Shown here: piece by piece, positions 9,428-16,654 of the stretch
How positions within the stretch are numbered: the first letter of the stretch is position 1
How the letters are laid out: every line of letters starts with the position of its first letter
NCBI GenBank assembly: GCA_019746355.1
Contig: JAIESC010000227.1
Location: 1 to 38,328, forward strand
From: Xanthobacteraceae bacterium
GTDB taxonomy: Bacteria; Pseudomonadota; Alphaproteobacteria; Rhizobiales; Xanthobacteraceae
Length of the DNA: 38,328 nt
Reading direction: 5' to 3'
The notes under the pieces: generated by a model
Told to the model about the DNA's origin: nothing
The model's input: only the letters and a program-made list of their open reading frames with translations
Database searches by the model: none
Position numbers and translations under genes: made by a program

Positions 9428-9886
9428 GTGGCGCAGCGCCCGCATCTCGATCTCGACAACTACCTGCCGTACCTCATCAATCGCGTGGGGGTGGCGATCG
9501 CCGAGATTTACACCGCCGACACGCTCGCGCCGCTCGGCATCACCCTCGACATGTGGCGCGTGCTGGCGGCCTTGTCCAACAACGGCGAGCAGCGGCAGAT
9601 CGATCTCGTGGTCATGACCTCGATCGACGCCTCGACCATGTCGCGCCTCGTGACGCGGATGGTGCGGCAGGGGCTGGTGACGCGCGCGCGTTCCAAGACC
9701 TCGAACCGCGAGGTTGTGGTGGAACTGTCGGCGAAGGGCCGGGCGCAGGTCGAGAGCCTGATCCCGATCGCCAAGAGCCTTGAAGGCGTCGCGAGCGGAG
9801 GGCTCACGGCGAAGCAGCAGGCGGTGGTGAAACGCGCGCTGAAGCGGATGTACGCCAACTTGACGAACGGCCGGCGCAAAGGTTGA
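9428..9886 (+). CDS. MarR family transcriptional regulator
   Basis: 152 residues with a winged helix-turn-helix centred on QIDLVVMTSIDASTMSRLVTR followed by MVRQGLVTRARSKTSNREVVV, the wing (the motif is given in two parts here: IDASTMSRLVTRM and LVTRARSKTSNRE). The N-terminal and C-terminal helices form the dimer interface. The start is GTG 9428. It is divergent from the LLM gene and 11 nt upstream of an alpha/beta hydrolase gene, so it most likely represses both directions until a phenolic or similar ligand binds; this is inference from family behaviour and layout. Confidence 0.9.
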   Translation: MAQRPHLDLDNYLPYLINRVGVAIAEIYTADTLAPLGITLDMWRVLAALSNNGEQRQIDLVVMTSIDASTMSRLVTRMVRQGLVTRARSKTSNREVVVELSAKGRAQVESLIPIAKSLEGVASGGLTAKQQAVVKRALKRMYANLTNGRRKG

Positions 9887-9897
9887 GAGACGCATTG

Positions 9898-10803
9898 ATG
9901 AGCATCCGAAGCGAAACGTCTCGCGCCAAAGGCCCGCTGGTTTTCCTCGGCATGGACCAGCAGGCGCTGGACGAGGCCTATGATCAGGAGATCTGGGCGC
10001 CGAACCGCGCGCTGATCGTCGAGCGGAGGAAGGCCGCGAGCGGGCGGGTGCGGGGCATTCTGGGGGCGCCGAAGCGGGTCGCCTATGGCGCGAGCGAATA
10101 TGAAGGCCTCGATGTCTTCGACTGCGGCATCAAGGGCGCGCCGGTCAACGTGTTCGTCCACGGCGGCGCCTGGCGGCGCAACGTCGCCGCCGACTACGCG
10201 CTGCAGGCCGAGCCGCTCGTCCGCGCCGGCGCGCATTGCGTCATCATCGACTTCATCAATGTTGATCAGGCCGGGGGCGACCTGTTTCCGATGTACGAGC
10301 AGGTGCGCCGCGCGCTCGCCTGGATCTGGCACAACGCGCAGACCTTCGGCGGCGACCGCGACCGGCTCTATGTCTCGGCGCATTCGTCGGGCTCGCATCT
10401 TTCGGGCGTCGTGCTGACCCGCGGCTGGCAGGAGGCGGGGCTGCCGCGGGACTTCTGCAAGGGCGCGCTGCTCTTGAGCGGCATGTACGACCTCGCGCCG
10501 GTCGCGCTGTCGAAGCGTTCGGCATACGTAAAGTTCACGCCGGCGATGGTCGAGAAGCTTTCCGGCGGCCGGTACATCGCCGCGCTGCACACGCCGCTCG
10601 TTCTCGCCTACGGCACCTGCGAGACACCGGAGTTCCAGCGCCAGACCCGCGACTTTGCGGCGGCGGTGAAGGCCGCCGGCAAGCCGGTCGAGCTGCTGGT
10701 CGGCGAGGCCTACAACCACTTTGAATTGCTGGAGACGCTCGCCAATCCTTACGGGCTCACCGGCCGGGCGATGCTGCAGCAGATGGGGCTCGCGGGCGCG
10801 TAG
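9898..10803 (+). CDS. Alpha/beta hydrolase, arylformamidase-like, paralogue 1 (cytoplasmic)
   Basis: 301 residues without a signal peptide. The oxyanion-hole motif HGGAW is at residues 88-92. The nucleophile Ser163 lies in AHSSGSH, so the first Gly of GxSxG is Ala. The expected acid is Glu242 in YGTCETPEF and the base is His274 in AYNHFE. The spacing matches vertebrate arylformamidase (Ser-Asp-His), where the acid is Asp. The family hydrolyses small esters and N-formyl amides. ATG 9898 was chosen over a TTG at 9883. It lies 11 nt after MarR, probably in one transcript, and is the first of four paralogues; the others start at 11653, after a gap holding a structured RNA candidate. Confidence 0.9.
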   Translation: MSIRSETSRAKGPLVFLGMDQQALDEAYDQEIWAPNRALIVERRKAASGRVRGILGAPKRVAYGASEYEGLDVFDCGIKGAPVNVFVHGGAWRRNVAADYALQAEPLVRAGAHCVIIDFINVDQAGGDLFPMYEQVRRALAWIWHNAQTFGGDRDRLYVSAHSSGSHLSGVVLTRGWQEAGLPRDFCKGALLLSGMYDLAPVALSKRSAYVKFTPAMVEKLSGGRYIAALHTPLVLAYGTCETPEFQRQTRDFAAAVKAAGKPVELLVGEAYNHFELLETLANPYGLTGRAMLQQMGLAGA

Positions 10804-10959
10804 GCACCAAAGGCAACCGTGCCAGACGGGCGCGCCGTCGCTTCAAATGACAAAGCAGAGTGCCGTTGCCGAGATGTCCTATCGCGCCCGATTGAGGACC
10901 TTCGCGGCGGGCATGGTGCGCCGGCCCGCATAAATCGACTGAACGGCGCTCGGCTCATT

Positions 10960-10995
10960 CGCGGTGCTGCTGGCGGCACGGCTCCGCGGTTTTTT
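10960..10995 (+). terminator. Candidate Rho-independent terminator
   Basis: CGCGG (10960-10964) and TGC pair with GCA (10976-10978) and CCGCG (10984-10988), with a small bulge, followed by GG and six T (10990-10995). It lies 150 bp after hydrolase paralogue 1 and just before the next promoter, so it would separate the MarR/hydrolase transcript from the RNA candidate downstream. Confidence 0.5.
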
Positions 10996-11012
10996 GCGTC
11001 TGCGCCGCGGGG

Positions 11013-11043
11013 TTGACCTCTCCGTCTTGTTCGTTATTTGTTC
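11013..11043 (+). promoter_or_regulatory. Sigma70-like promoter with LexA (SOS) box, RNA A
   Basis: -35 TTGACC (11013-11018), 16-nt spacer, -10 TATTTG (11035-11040). Overlapping the -10 is GTTCGTTATTTGTTC (11029-11043), a perfect match to the alphaproteobacterial LexA box GTTC-N7-GTTC. The expected transcript begins about 11046-11048. The same arrangement occurs at 34164-34207. LexA control is inferred from the motif. Confidence 0.7.
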
Positions 11044-11045
11044 CC

Positions 11046-11450
11046 TAGTCCTGCTTGTTGAGGGGCGCCATCCGGATAGCGCCATTGGCAAGAAGCAGGA
11101 GCGGCGCCTGCGCGCTCGGCTCGCTGGCCGGGCTCTCGGGGCGCCTCGGACCCCGCGCTACGGGCACTAAGACCCGTGCGCAGGGAGCTCTGCTGGACGA
11201 CCGGGTGAACGCGCCAGTGACCCGGGCAGGAAAGCGCGGCCCGAGGTGTGTGAGGCGCGGCCTCACGAAAACGCCGTGGTGGAGCGCCGAAAGGCGAGGG
11301 GACCCGATCACAAGGGACCTCGAACACGCTTCGCACGCGTGTTCTCCGGGCCGCACGCAACGGCCCTTAAGGGGGCTCACAACCCCCTGCGCCTTTCGGT
11401 GCTCCGCGCCCCTCGTTAGAGGGCGAGCAACGAGACGGCACTTCGCAAAG
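11046..11450 (+). ncRNA. Candidate SOS-regulated structured RNA, copy A
   Basis: Gene-free, GC-rich and densely paired. 5' domain: TCCTGCTT (11049-11056) / AAGCAGGA (11093-11100) around GGCGC/GCGCC (11064-11068/11079-11083). Second domain: CCTGCGC (11107-11113) / GCGCAGG (11178-11184) around ACGGG/CCCGT. Then CCGGGT/ACCCGG (11201-11206/11220-11225) and GTGAGGC/GCCTCAC (11250-11256/11260-11266). Main domain: a 16-bp closing stem, GGAGCGCCGAAAGGCG (11281-11296) with 11390-11405, one G.U, around four hairpins with loops GATCACAA, TTCGCAC, CACGCAA and CTCACAA. A CCCTC/GAGGG hairpin (11410-11414/11419-11423) follows. The 3' end is uncertain and may reach about 11490. Open frames here on both strands lack ribosome binding sites and recognisable domains. 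Copy B at 34200-34535 has the same plan. Confidence 0.65.
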
Positions 11451-11652
11451 CCCGGGCAAGCACGCCGCGGCAACGAGTGACTGCGCCCCGCGACCGCTCA
11501 GGATCAACCGCCGACACGATGGCTCGCGGCAGGCAGAATTTTTCCGATGGGCAGACCCGCGACAACGTTTTGACGCTTGATGCACAATTGGTCCCGTGGC
11601 TGCGCTATGGTCGCGCAACGTCCAGCGCAGTTTCTGAAATAAGAGGTCTCGC
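11451..11652. other. Leader region before hydrolase paralogue 2
   Basis: About 200 bp between the RNA candidate and the next gene. It contains a TTGACG at 11570-11575 and TTGATG at 11577-11582, but no well spaced -10 element could be fixed. AGAGG (11643-11647) acts as the ribosome binding site of the gene at 11653. A short T run (11539-11543) after a weak stem might end the upstream RNA. Confidence 0.3.
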
Positions 11653-12585
11653 ATGAACCCTCCCGCCCAAGCCCATGCCCAAGCCCATGCCCAAGCCCAC
11701 GCTCAAGCCGCCCGAGCCCAGGGCCCGCTGGTCTGGCTCGACATGGACCAGAAGGCGCTGGACGACGCCTACGACCAGGCGGTCTATGCGCCGAACCGCG
11801 ACCAGGTGCACAAGCGCAACCAGTTCAACAGCGACCGCGTGCGCGCGCGGCTCGGCGCGCCGAAGCGCCTCGCTTACGGCGCGGCCGAGGTCGAGAAGCT
11901 CGACCTGTTCGCGACCGGCAAGCCCAACGCGCCGATCAGCATCTTCATCCATGGCGGCGCCTGGCGCTCGCGCCCGGTGAAGGACTATGCGTTCCTGGCC
12001 GAGATGGTTGTCCGCGCCGGCGGGCACTGGATCGGGCTCGACTTCGACGGCGTCGAGGGGACCAAAGGCAATCTCCTGCCGATGGCCGATCAGGTGCGCC
12101 GCGCGGTGGCCTTCGTCTACAACAACGCGAAAAGCTTCGGCGGCGATCCGGAGCGCATTTACATCACCAGCCAGTCGTCCGGCGCGCATCTCGGCGGCAA
12201 CGTCGTCACCACCGACTGGGCGCAATACGGCGTGCCGGCGAACGTGGTGAAGGGCGCGCTGCTCTGCTCCGGCATGTACGACCTCAAGCCGGTGCGGCTG
12301 TCGAAGCGCTCCGAATACGTCGCCTTCACCGACGAGGTCGAGGAGAAGCTCTCCTCGCAGCGCCATCTCGACCGGCTCAACTGCCCCCTGATCGTCACCT
12401 ACGGCACCTACGAGACGCCGGAATTCCAGCGGCAGAACCGCGAGTTTGCCGCGGCGGTGAAGGCCGCGGGCAAGCCGGTCACGCTGATCGTCGCCGAGGG
12501 CTACAACCACTTCGAGATGACCGAGATGCTCGGCAATCCGCTGAGCGTGGTCGGCAGCGCGATCCTGGAGCAGATGAAGCTTTAG
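11653..12585 (+). CDS. Alpha/beta hydrolase, arylformamidase-like, paralogue 2 (cytoplasmic)
   Basis: 310 residues, no signal peptide. HGGAW is present, and the nucleophile motif is SQSSGAH (first Gly of GxSxG replaced by Ser). The acid is Glu in YGTYETPEF and the base His in GYNHFE. The N-terminus is unusual: an AQAH-type repeat encoded by a 12-bp tandem repeat (GCCCATGCCCAA-like units, about 11669-11712) precedes the shared GPLVWLDMDQKALDDAYDQ start. It is the first gene of a plus-strand run that continues through paralogues 3 and 4 and three Bug proteins, with gaps of 19-43 nt. Substrate is probably an ester or N-acyl/N-formyl compound imported with help of those binding proteins; inference. 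Confidence 0.9.
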   Translation: MNPPAQAHAQAHAQAHAQAARAQGPLVWLDMDQKALDDAYDQAVYAPNRDQVHKRNQFNSDRVRARLGAPKRLAYGAAEVEKLDLFATGKPNAPISIFIHGGAWRSRPVKDYAFLAEMVVRAGGHWIGLDFDGVEGTKGNLLPMADQVRRAVAFVYNNAKSFGGDPERIYITSQSSGAHLGGNVVTTDWAQYGVPANVVKGALLCSGMYDLKPVRLSKRSEYVAFTDEVEEKLSSQRHLDRLNCPLIVTYGTYETPEFQRQNREFAAAVKAAGKPVTLIVAEGYNHFEMTEMLGNPLSVVGSAILEQMKL

Positions 12586-12604
12586 CGAACGGCGGGGGGC
12601 GGCG

Positions 12605-13567
12605 ATGGACATGACGCGGCGGACGGTGCTGGCGGCAAGCGGCGCGGCGGTCGCCGCGGGGCAAGGGCAAACGCAGGCGCAACAGGCGCAACGCGAGAAG
12701 GGCCCGCTGGTCTGGATGAACATGGACCAGAAGGAGCTCGACGACGCCTACGACCAGTCGGTCTATGCGCCGAACCAGCCGCAGCTCGGCAAGCGCCGCA
12801 GCGCCAACAGCGAGATCGTGCGAAAGCGCCTGGGCGAGCCCAGGCGCTTCGCCTATGGCCCGACGCCGATCGAAAGCATGGAGGTGTGGACCACCGCCAG
12901 GCCGAACGCGCCGGTGATGGTGTTCGTGCATGGCGGCGCATGGCGCGTCGGCCTTGCCAAGGAGCATTGCTACGCCGCCGAGCTCTATGTGAACGCCGGC
13001 GCGCATTACGCCGTGCTCGACTTCATCAATGTCGATCAGGCCGGCGGCGACCTGATGCCGATGGCCGAGCAGATCCGGCGCGCCATCGCCTGGATCGGCA
13101 AGAACGCGGCAAGCTTCGGCGGCGATCCGGGCCGCGTCCACGTGTCCGGCCATTCGTCCGGCGCGCATCTGGCGGGTGTGACGCTGGTCACCGATTGGGC
13201 TCAATTCGGCGCGCCGGCCGACATCCTCAAGGGTGCGGTGCTGTGCTCGGGCATGTATGACCTGAAGCCCGCGCGGCTGTCGAAGCGCGGCGCCTATGTG
13301 AAGTTCACCGATGCGATGGAGGACGCGCTGTCGACGCAGCGGCACCTCGCCCGCATCGACTGCCCGGTGGTCGTCGCCTACGGCACCTATGAGACCCCGG
13401 AATTCCAGCGCCAGTCGCGCGACTTTGCCGCGGCGCTCAAGGCCGCGGGCAAGCCGGTCACGCTCCTGGTCGGCGAGGGCTACAACCACTTCGAAATGCC
13501 GGAGACCTTTGCGAGCCCCTACGGCCTCCTCGGCCGCGCGGTGCTGGAGCAGATGAAGCTTGCGTGA
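12605..13567 (+). CDS. Alpha/beta hydrolase, arylformamidase-like, paralogue 3 (Tat-exported)
   Basis: 320 residues. The N-terminus MDMTRRTVLAASGAAVAAG has a twin-arginine (TRRTVLAA) signal, so the enzyme is predicted to act folded in the periplasm. The catalytic domain has HGGAW, canonical GHSSGAH with the nucleophile Ser, Glu in YGTYETPEF and His in GYNHFE. GGGGGGCGG lies just upstream of ATG 12605; ATG 12611 would also keep the Tat motif. It begins 19 nt after paralogue 2 and shares long identical blocks with it, such as ETPEFQRQ and FGGDP, which fits tandem duplication. Confidence 0.9.
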   Translation: MDMTRRTVLAASGAAVAAGQGQTQAQQAQREKGPLVWMNMDQKELDDAYDQSVYAPNQPQLGKRRSANSEIVRKRLGEPRRFAYGPTPIESMEVWTTARPNAPVMVFVHGGAWRVGLAKEHCYAAELYVNAGAHYAVLDFINVDQAGGDLMPMAEQIRRAIAWIGKNAASFGGDPGRVHVSGHSSGAHLAGVTLVTDWAQFGAPADILKGAVLCSGMYDLKPARLSKRGAYVKFTDAMEDALSTQRHLARIDCPVVVAYGTYETPEFQRQSRDFAAALKAAGKPVTLLVGEGYNHFEMPETFASPYGLLGRAVLEQMKLA

Positions 13568-13610
13568 TGAAGTGAAGCTCGCCTGACGGCCAGGGACAGG
13601 GAGAGGGATC

Positions 13611-14600
13611 ATGACGTCGTCGAAAATTTTCAACGGACTGTCGCGACGGGGGCTGATCGCCGGGGCGGCCGCCATGACCGGCGGCGCCGCGCTCGCCCAG
13701 AACGCGCCCGCGCCGCGGGCGAAGGGGCCGCTGGTCTGGATGAACATGGACCAGAAGGAGCTCGACGACGCCTACGACCAGGCGGTTTACGCGCCGAACC
13801 GGGCCACGGTGCTGAAGCGCTGCGTCCGCAACAGCGAGCTCGCCCGCGAGCGGCTCGGCGCACCCAGGCGCTTCGCTTACGGGCCGACTGCGATCGAAGG
13901 GCTCGACGTGTTTCCCGCAAGAACGCCGAATGCGCCGATCATGCTGTTCGTGCACGGCGGTGCCTGGCGCGCGGGGCTTGCCTCGCAGTACCACTATCCG
14001 GCCGAAATGTTCGTCAATGCCGGCGCGCATTACGTCGTGATCGATTTCGCCAATGTGGGCGATGTCGGCGGCAGCCTCCTTGTGATGGCCGACCAGATCC
14101 GCCGCGCCGTGGCATGGACCTACAAGAACGCTGCAAGCTTCGGCGGCGATCCCGAGCGGCTTTATATCTCCGGCCATTCGTCGGGCGGGCACTGGGCGGG
14201 CGTGCTGCTCACCACCGACTGGCAGAAGGACTACGGCGTTCCGGCCAACTGCATCAAGGGCGGCGTGTGCGGCAGCGGCATGTTCGACCTCAAGCCGGTC
14301 CGGCTTTCGGCGCGCTCGAATTACGTGAAGTTCACCGACGAGATGGAAGAGAAGCTCAGCTCGCAGCGCCATCTCGACAAGCTCGTGGCGCCGGTCGCCG
14401 TCGTCTACGGCACCGACGAGACGCCCGAGTTCCAGCGCCAGAGCCGCGATTTCGCCGCGGCGGTGAAGGCCGCAGGCAAGCCGGTCACGCTCTCGGTGAT
14501 GGAGGGCTACAACCACTTCGAGGTGATGGAGCAGCTCGACAATCCGTACAGCCTGTTCGGCCGTGCGGCGCTTGAAATCATGAAACTGCGCCCGGCCTAA
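13611..14600 (+). CDS. Alpha/beta hydrolase, arylformamidase-like, paralogue 4 (Tat-exported)
   Basis: 329 residues with a twin-arginine signal (LSRRGLIAGAAAMTGG) and probable cleavage near ALAQ. The catalytic motifs are HGGAW, GHSSGGHW with the nucleophile Ser, YGTDETPEF, and His in GYNHFE. It is the only one of the four with Asp just before the conserved Glu of the acid motif. GGGAGAGGG lies before ATG 13611. It begins 43 nt after paralogue 3 and is followed after 32 nt by the first of three Bug genes, so it is placed in the same transcript. Confidence 0.9.
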   Translation: MTSSKIFNGLSRRGLIAGAAAMTGGAALAQNAPAPRAKGPLVWMNMDQKELDDAYDQAVYAPNRATVLKRCVRNSELARERLGAPRRFAYGPTAIEGLDVFPARTPNAPIMLFVHGGAWRAGLASQYHYPAEMFVNAGAHYVVIDFANVGDVGGSLLVMADQIRRAVAWTYKNAASFGGDPERLYISGHSSGGHWAGVLLTTDWQKDYGVPANCIKGGVCGSGMFDLKPVRLSARSNYVKFTDEMEEKLSSQRHLDKLVAPVAVVYGTDETPEFQRQSRDFAAAVKAAGKPVTLSVMEGYNHFEVMEQLDNPYSLFGRAALEIMKLRPA

Positions 14601-14632
14601 CGGGCGTTCGTTCGGTGGACGGGGGAACGGGC

Positions 14633-15631
14633 ATGGGAGTGGGGAACGGCTTCGGCCGGAGGGCATTTCTTGCGGGCGGCGCGGCGCTCGCACTGGCGGG
14701 CGGCGCGCGGGCGCACGGCCTTCCATCGGGACAAGGCTTTCCGTCGGGACCGGTGAAGCTTTCGGTCGCGGTCGGGCCGGGCTCGAGCCCCGACGTGCTG
14801 CTGCGGATCGTCGCCGAGCATCTGTCGCAGCTCTGGGGCCAGCAGGCGATCGTCATCAACCAGCCGGGCGGGGCGGGCGCGGCGGCGATCCGCGCGGTCG
14901 CGGCAACCCCGCCCGACGGTCACGCGCTTTACATGGCGCTGGCATCGAACTTCATCGCGCTGCCGGAGCTGCAGGCAGGTTTCCCGGTCGACGTGGTGCG
15001 CGACTATGTGCCGATCGGCTATGTCGGCGAGCACCCGATGGTGATCGCGGCAAGCGCAGAGCTCGGCGTCAACACGCTGCCGGAGCTGGTCGCCTTGGCG
15101 AAAAAGCGCAAGGGCGAGCTGAACGTCGCCGCGGGAAACCGCGGCAGCATCCTGCATCTCACCGCCGAATGGTTCCGCCTGGCCGGCGGCGTCGACGTGA
15201 CGCTGCTGCATTACCCCGCGGCCTCGCAGGCCATCGCCGACGTGCTCGGCGGCCGCGTGCATATCATGGTCGACGCGATCACCAGCATGAAGGGCGCGAT
15301 CCAGAGCGGCAAGATCAGGCCGCTCGCGGTCGCTTCGCGGCAGCGGCTCTACAATTTCCCCGATCTGCCGGTGGTGGCCGACACCTTCAAGGGCTTCGAG
15401 GCGATGGGCTGGTTTGCGCTGATGGCGCCGCCCGGCACGCCCGCGCCGCTGGCGCGCAAGATCAGCGACGATCTGCGCACCGTGCTGGGGAAGCCTGAGC
15501 TGAAGAAGCGGTTCGAGGACCTCGGCACCTATATCCGCCCGAGCACGCCGGAGGAGCTGACCGCGTTCATCCGCGAGCAGCAGGCGATCTGGCGGCCGGT
15601 GATTGCGGAGACGGCGAAAAAGATCAACTAA
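14633..15631 (+). CDS. Bug/TctC-type substrate-binding protein (Tat signal), tandem copy 1
   Basis: 332 residues. A twin-arginine-like signal (FGRRAFLAGGAALALAGG) ends near ARAHG. The periplasmic domain carries VINQPGGAGAAAIRA, PPDGHALYMALA, GNRGSILHLTAEW and GTYIRPSTPEELTAF. ATG 14633 is chosen because GGGGG sits 7 nt upstream; GTG 14615 is an alternative. It is strongly similar along its whole length to the next gene, including an almost identical last 30 residues (REQQAIWRPVIAETAK), so the pair is a recent tandem duplication. The ligand is unknown; no TctAB is encoded here. Confidence 0.92.
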   Translation: MGVGNGFGRRAFLAGGAALALAGGARAHGLPSGQGFPSGPVKLSVAVGPGSSPDVLLRIVAEHLSQLWGQQAIVINQPGGAGAAAIRAVAATPPDGHALYMALASNFIALPELQAGFPVDVVRDYVPIGYVGEHPMVIAASAELGVNTLPELVALAKKRKGELNVAAGNRGSILHLTAEWFRLAGGVDVTLLHYPAASQAIADVLGGRVHIMVDAITSMKGAIQSGKIRPLAVASRQRLYNFPDLPVVADTFKGFEAMGWFALMAPPGTPAPLARKISDDLRTVLGKPELKKRFEDLGTYIRPSTPEELTAFIREQQAIWRPVIAETAKKIN

Positions 15632-15650
15632 GCTGTAACCGGAGGGCGAC

Positions 15651-16631
15651 ATGGGACTGCGCAGCGTGCGATCCGTTCTTGCGCTGTTGAGCGTGTTGGC
15701 GCTCTCCGCCATGTCCTCCGACGCGCGGGCACAGGGCTTGCCGTCCGGGCCGCTGAAGATCGTTACTTCGGTCGGCGCGGGGGCTGCTCCCGACGTGATC
15801 ACCCGCCTCGTGGCCGAGCATCTCACCCGGCTCTGGGGCCACCAGGTCATCGTGATCAACCAGCCCGGCGGGGCCGGGGCGGTGGCGATCAAGGCGGTCT
15901 CGTCCGCTCCGTCCGACGGCTCGACGCTGTATATGGCGCTGGCGACCAACTTCATTGCGCTGCCCGAGCTGCAGAAGAATTTTCCGGTCGATGTGCTGCA
16001 CGACTTCGCGCCGGTCGGTTTCATCGGCGAGCAGCCGATCATGATCGGGGCGGCGCCGTCGCTCGGCATCGGCACGCTGCCGGAGCTGATCGCGCTGCTC
16101 AAGCAGCGGCCGGGCGAGCTCAACATCGGCGGCGGCAACCGCGGCAGCATCCTGCATTTCACCGGCGAATGGCTGCGCAGCGCGAGCGGCACGAAGTTCA
16201 CGCTGCTGCACTATGCCGGCGGCGCGCAGGCGCTGCCCGATCTGATGGGCGGCCGGCTGCAGGCCACGATCGACGCCATCGCCAGCATGCGCGGCGCCAT
16301 CGATGGCGGCCAGGTCAGGCCGCTGGCGGTCACGGTGCTCAAGCGCCTCGACAACTTCCCGCAGGTGCCGACGGTGGCCGAAACGTTGCCCGGCTTCCAG
16401 TCCATGGGCTGGATGGCGCTGATGGCGCCGGCCGGCACGCCTGCGCCGGTCGTGAAGAAGATCAGTGACGATCTGCGGACGGTGCTGGCGAAGCCCGAGC
16501 TGAAGCAGCGTCTCGCGGACCTCGGCACCTATGTCCGCCCGACCACCCCCGAGGAGCTGACCGCGTTCATCCGCGAGCAGCAGGCGATCTGGCGGCCGGT
16601 GATCGCCGAGACGGCGAAGCAGATCAATTGA
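15651..16631 (+). CDS. Bug/TctC-type substrate-binding protein, tandem copy 2
   Basis: 326 residues with a Sec-type signal peptide (LALLSVLALSAMSSDARAQG), unlike the Tat-type leader of copy 1. The mature protein has VINQPGGAGAVAIKA, LYMALATNFIALPELQ, GNRGSILHFTGEW and GTYVRPTTPEELTAF. GGAGG lies before ATG 15651. It begins 19 nt after copy 1. Copies 1 and 2 therefore reach the periplasm by different predicted routes while keeping nearly the same ligand-binding domain. Confidence 0.93.
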   Translation: MGLRSVRSVLALLSVLALSAMSSDARAQGLPSGPLKIVTSVGAGAAPDVITRLVAEHLTRLWGHQVIVINQPGGAGAVAIKAVSSAPSDGSTLYMALATNFIALPELQKNFPVDVLHDFAPVGFIGEQPIMIGAAPSLGIGTLPELIALLKQRPGELNIGGGNRGSILHFTGEWLRSASGTKFTLLHYAGGAQALPDLMGGRLQATIDAIASMRGAIDGGQVRPLAVTVLKRLDNFPQVPTVAETLPGFQSMGWMALMAPAGTPAPVVKKISDDLRTVLAKPELKQRLADLGTYVRPTTPEELTAFIREQQAIWRPVIAETAKQIN

Positions 16632-16654
16632 GCGGGATGGGGAAAAGGGCCGAC

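Noticed and set aside
11046..11450. Group II intron, tRNA cluster or riboswitch as identity of RNA copy A
   Set aside because: No domain V-like hairpin or intron-encoded protein was seen, no tRNA cloverleaf, and no gene start directly coupled to it.
11045..11480. Overlapping open frames of about 140 codons on both strands within RNA copy A
   Set aside because: Arg/Pro/Ser-rich translations of stems, present on both strands at once, without ribosome binding sites. Stem pairing explains the sequence better.
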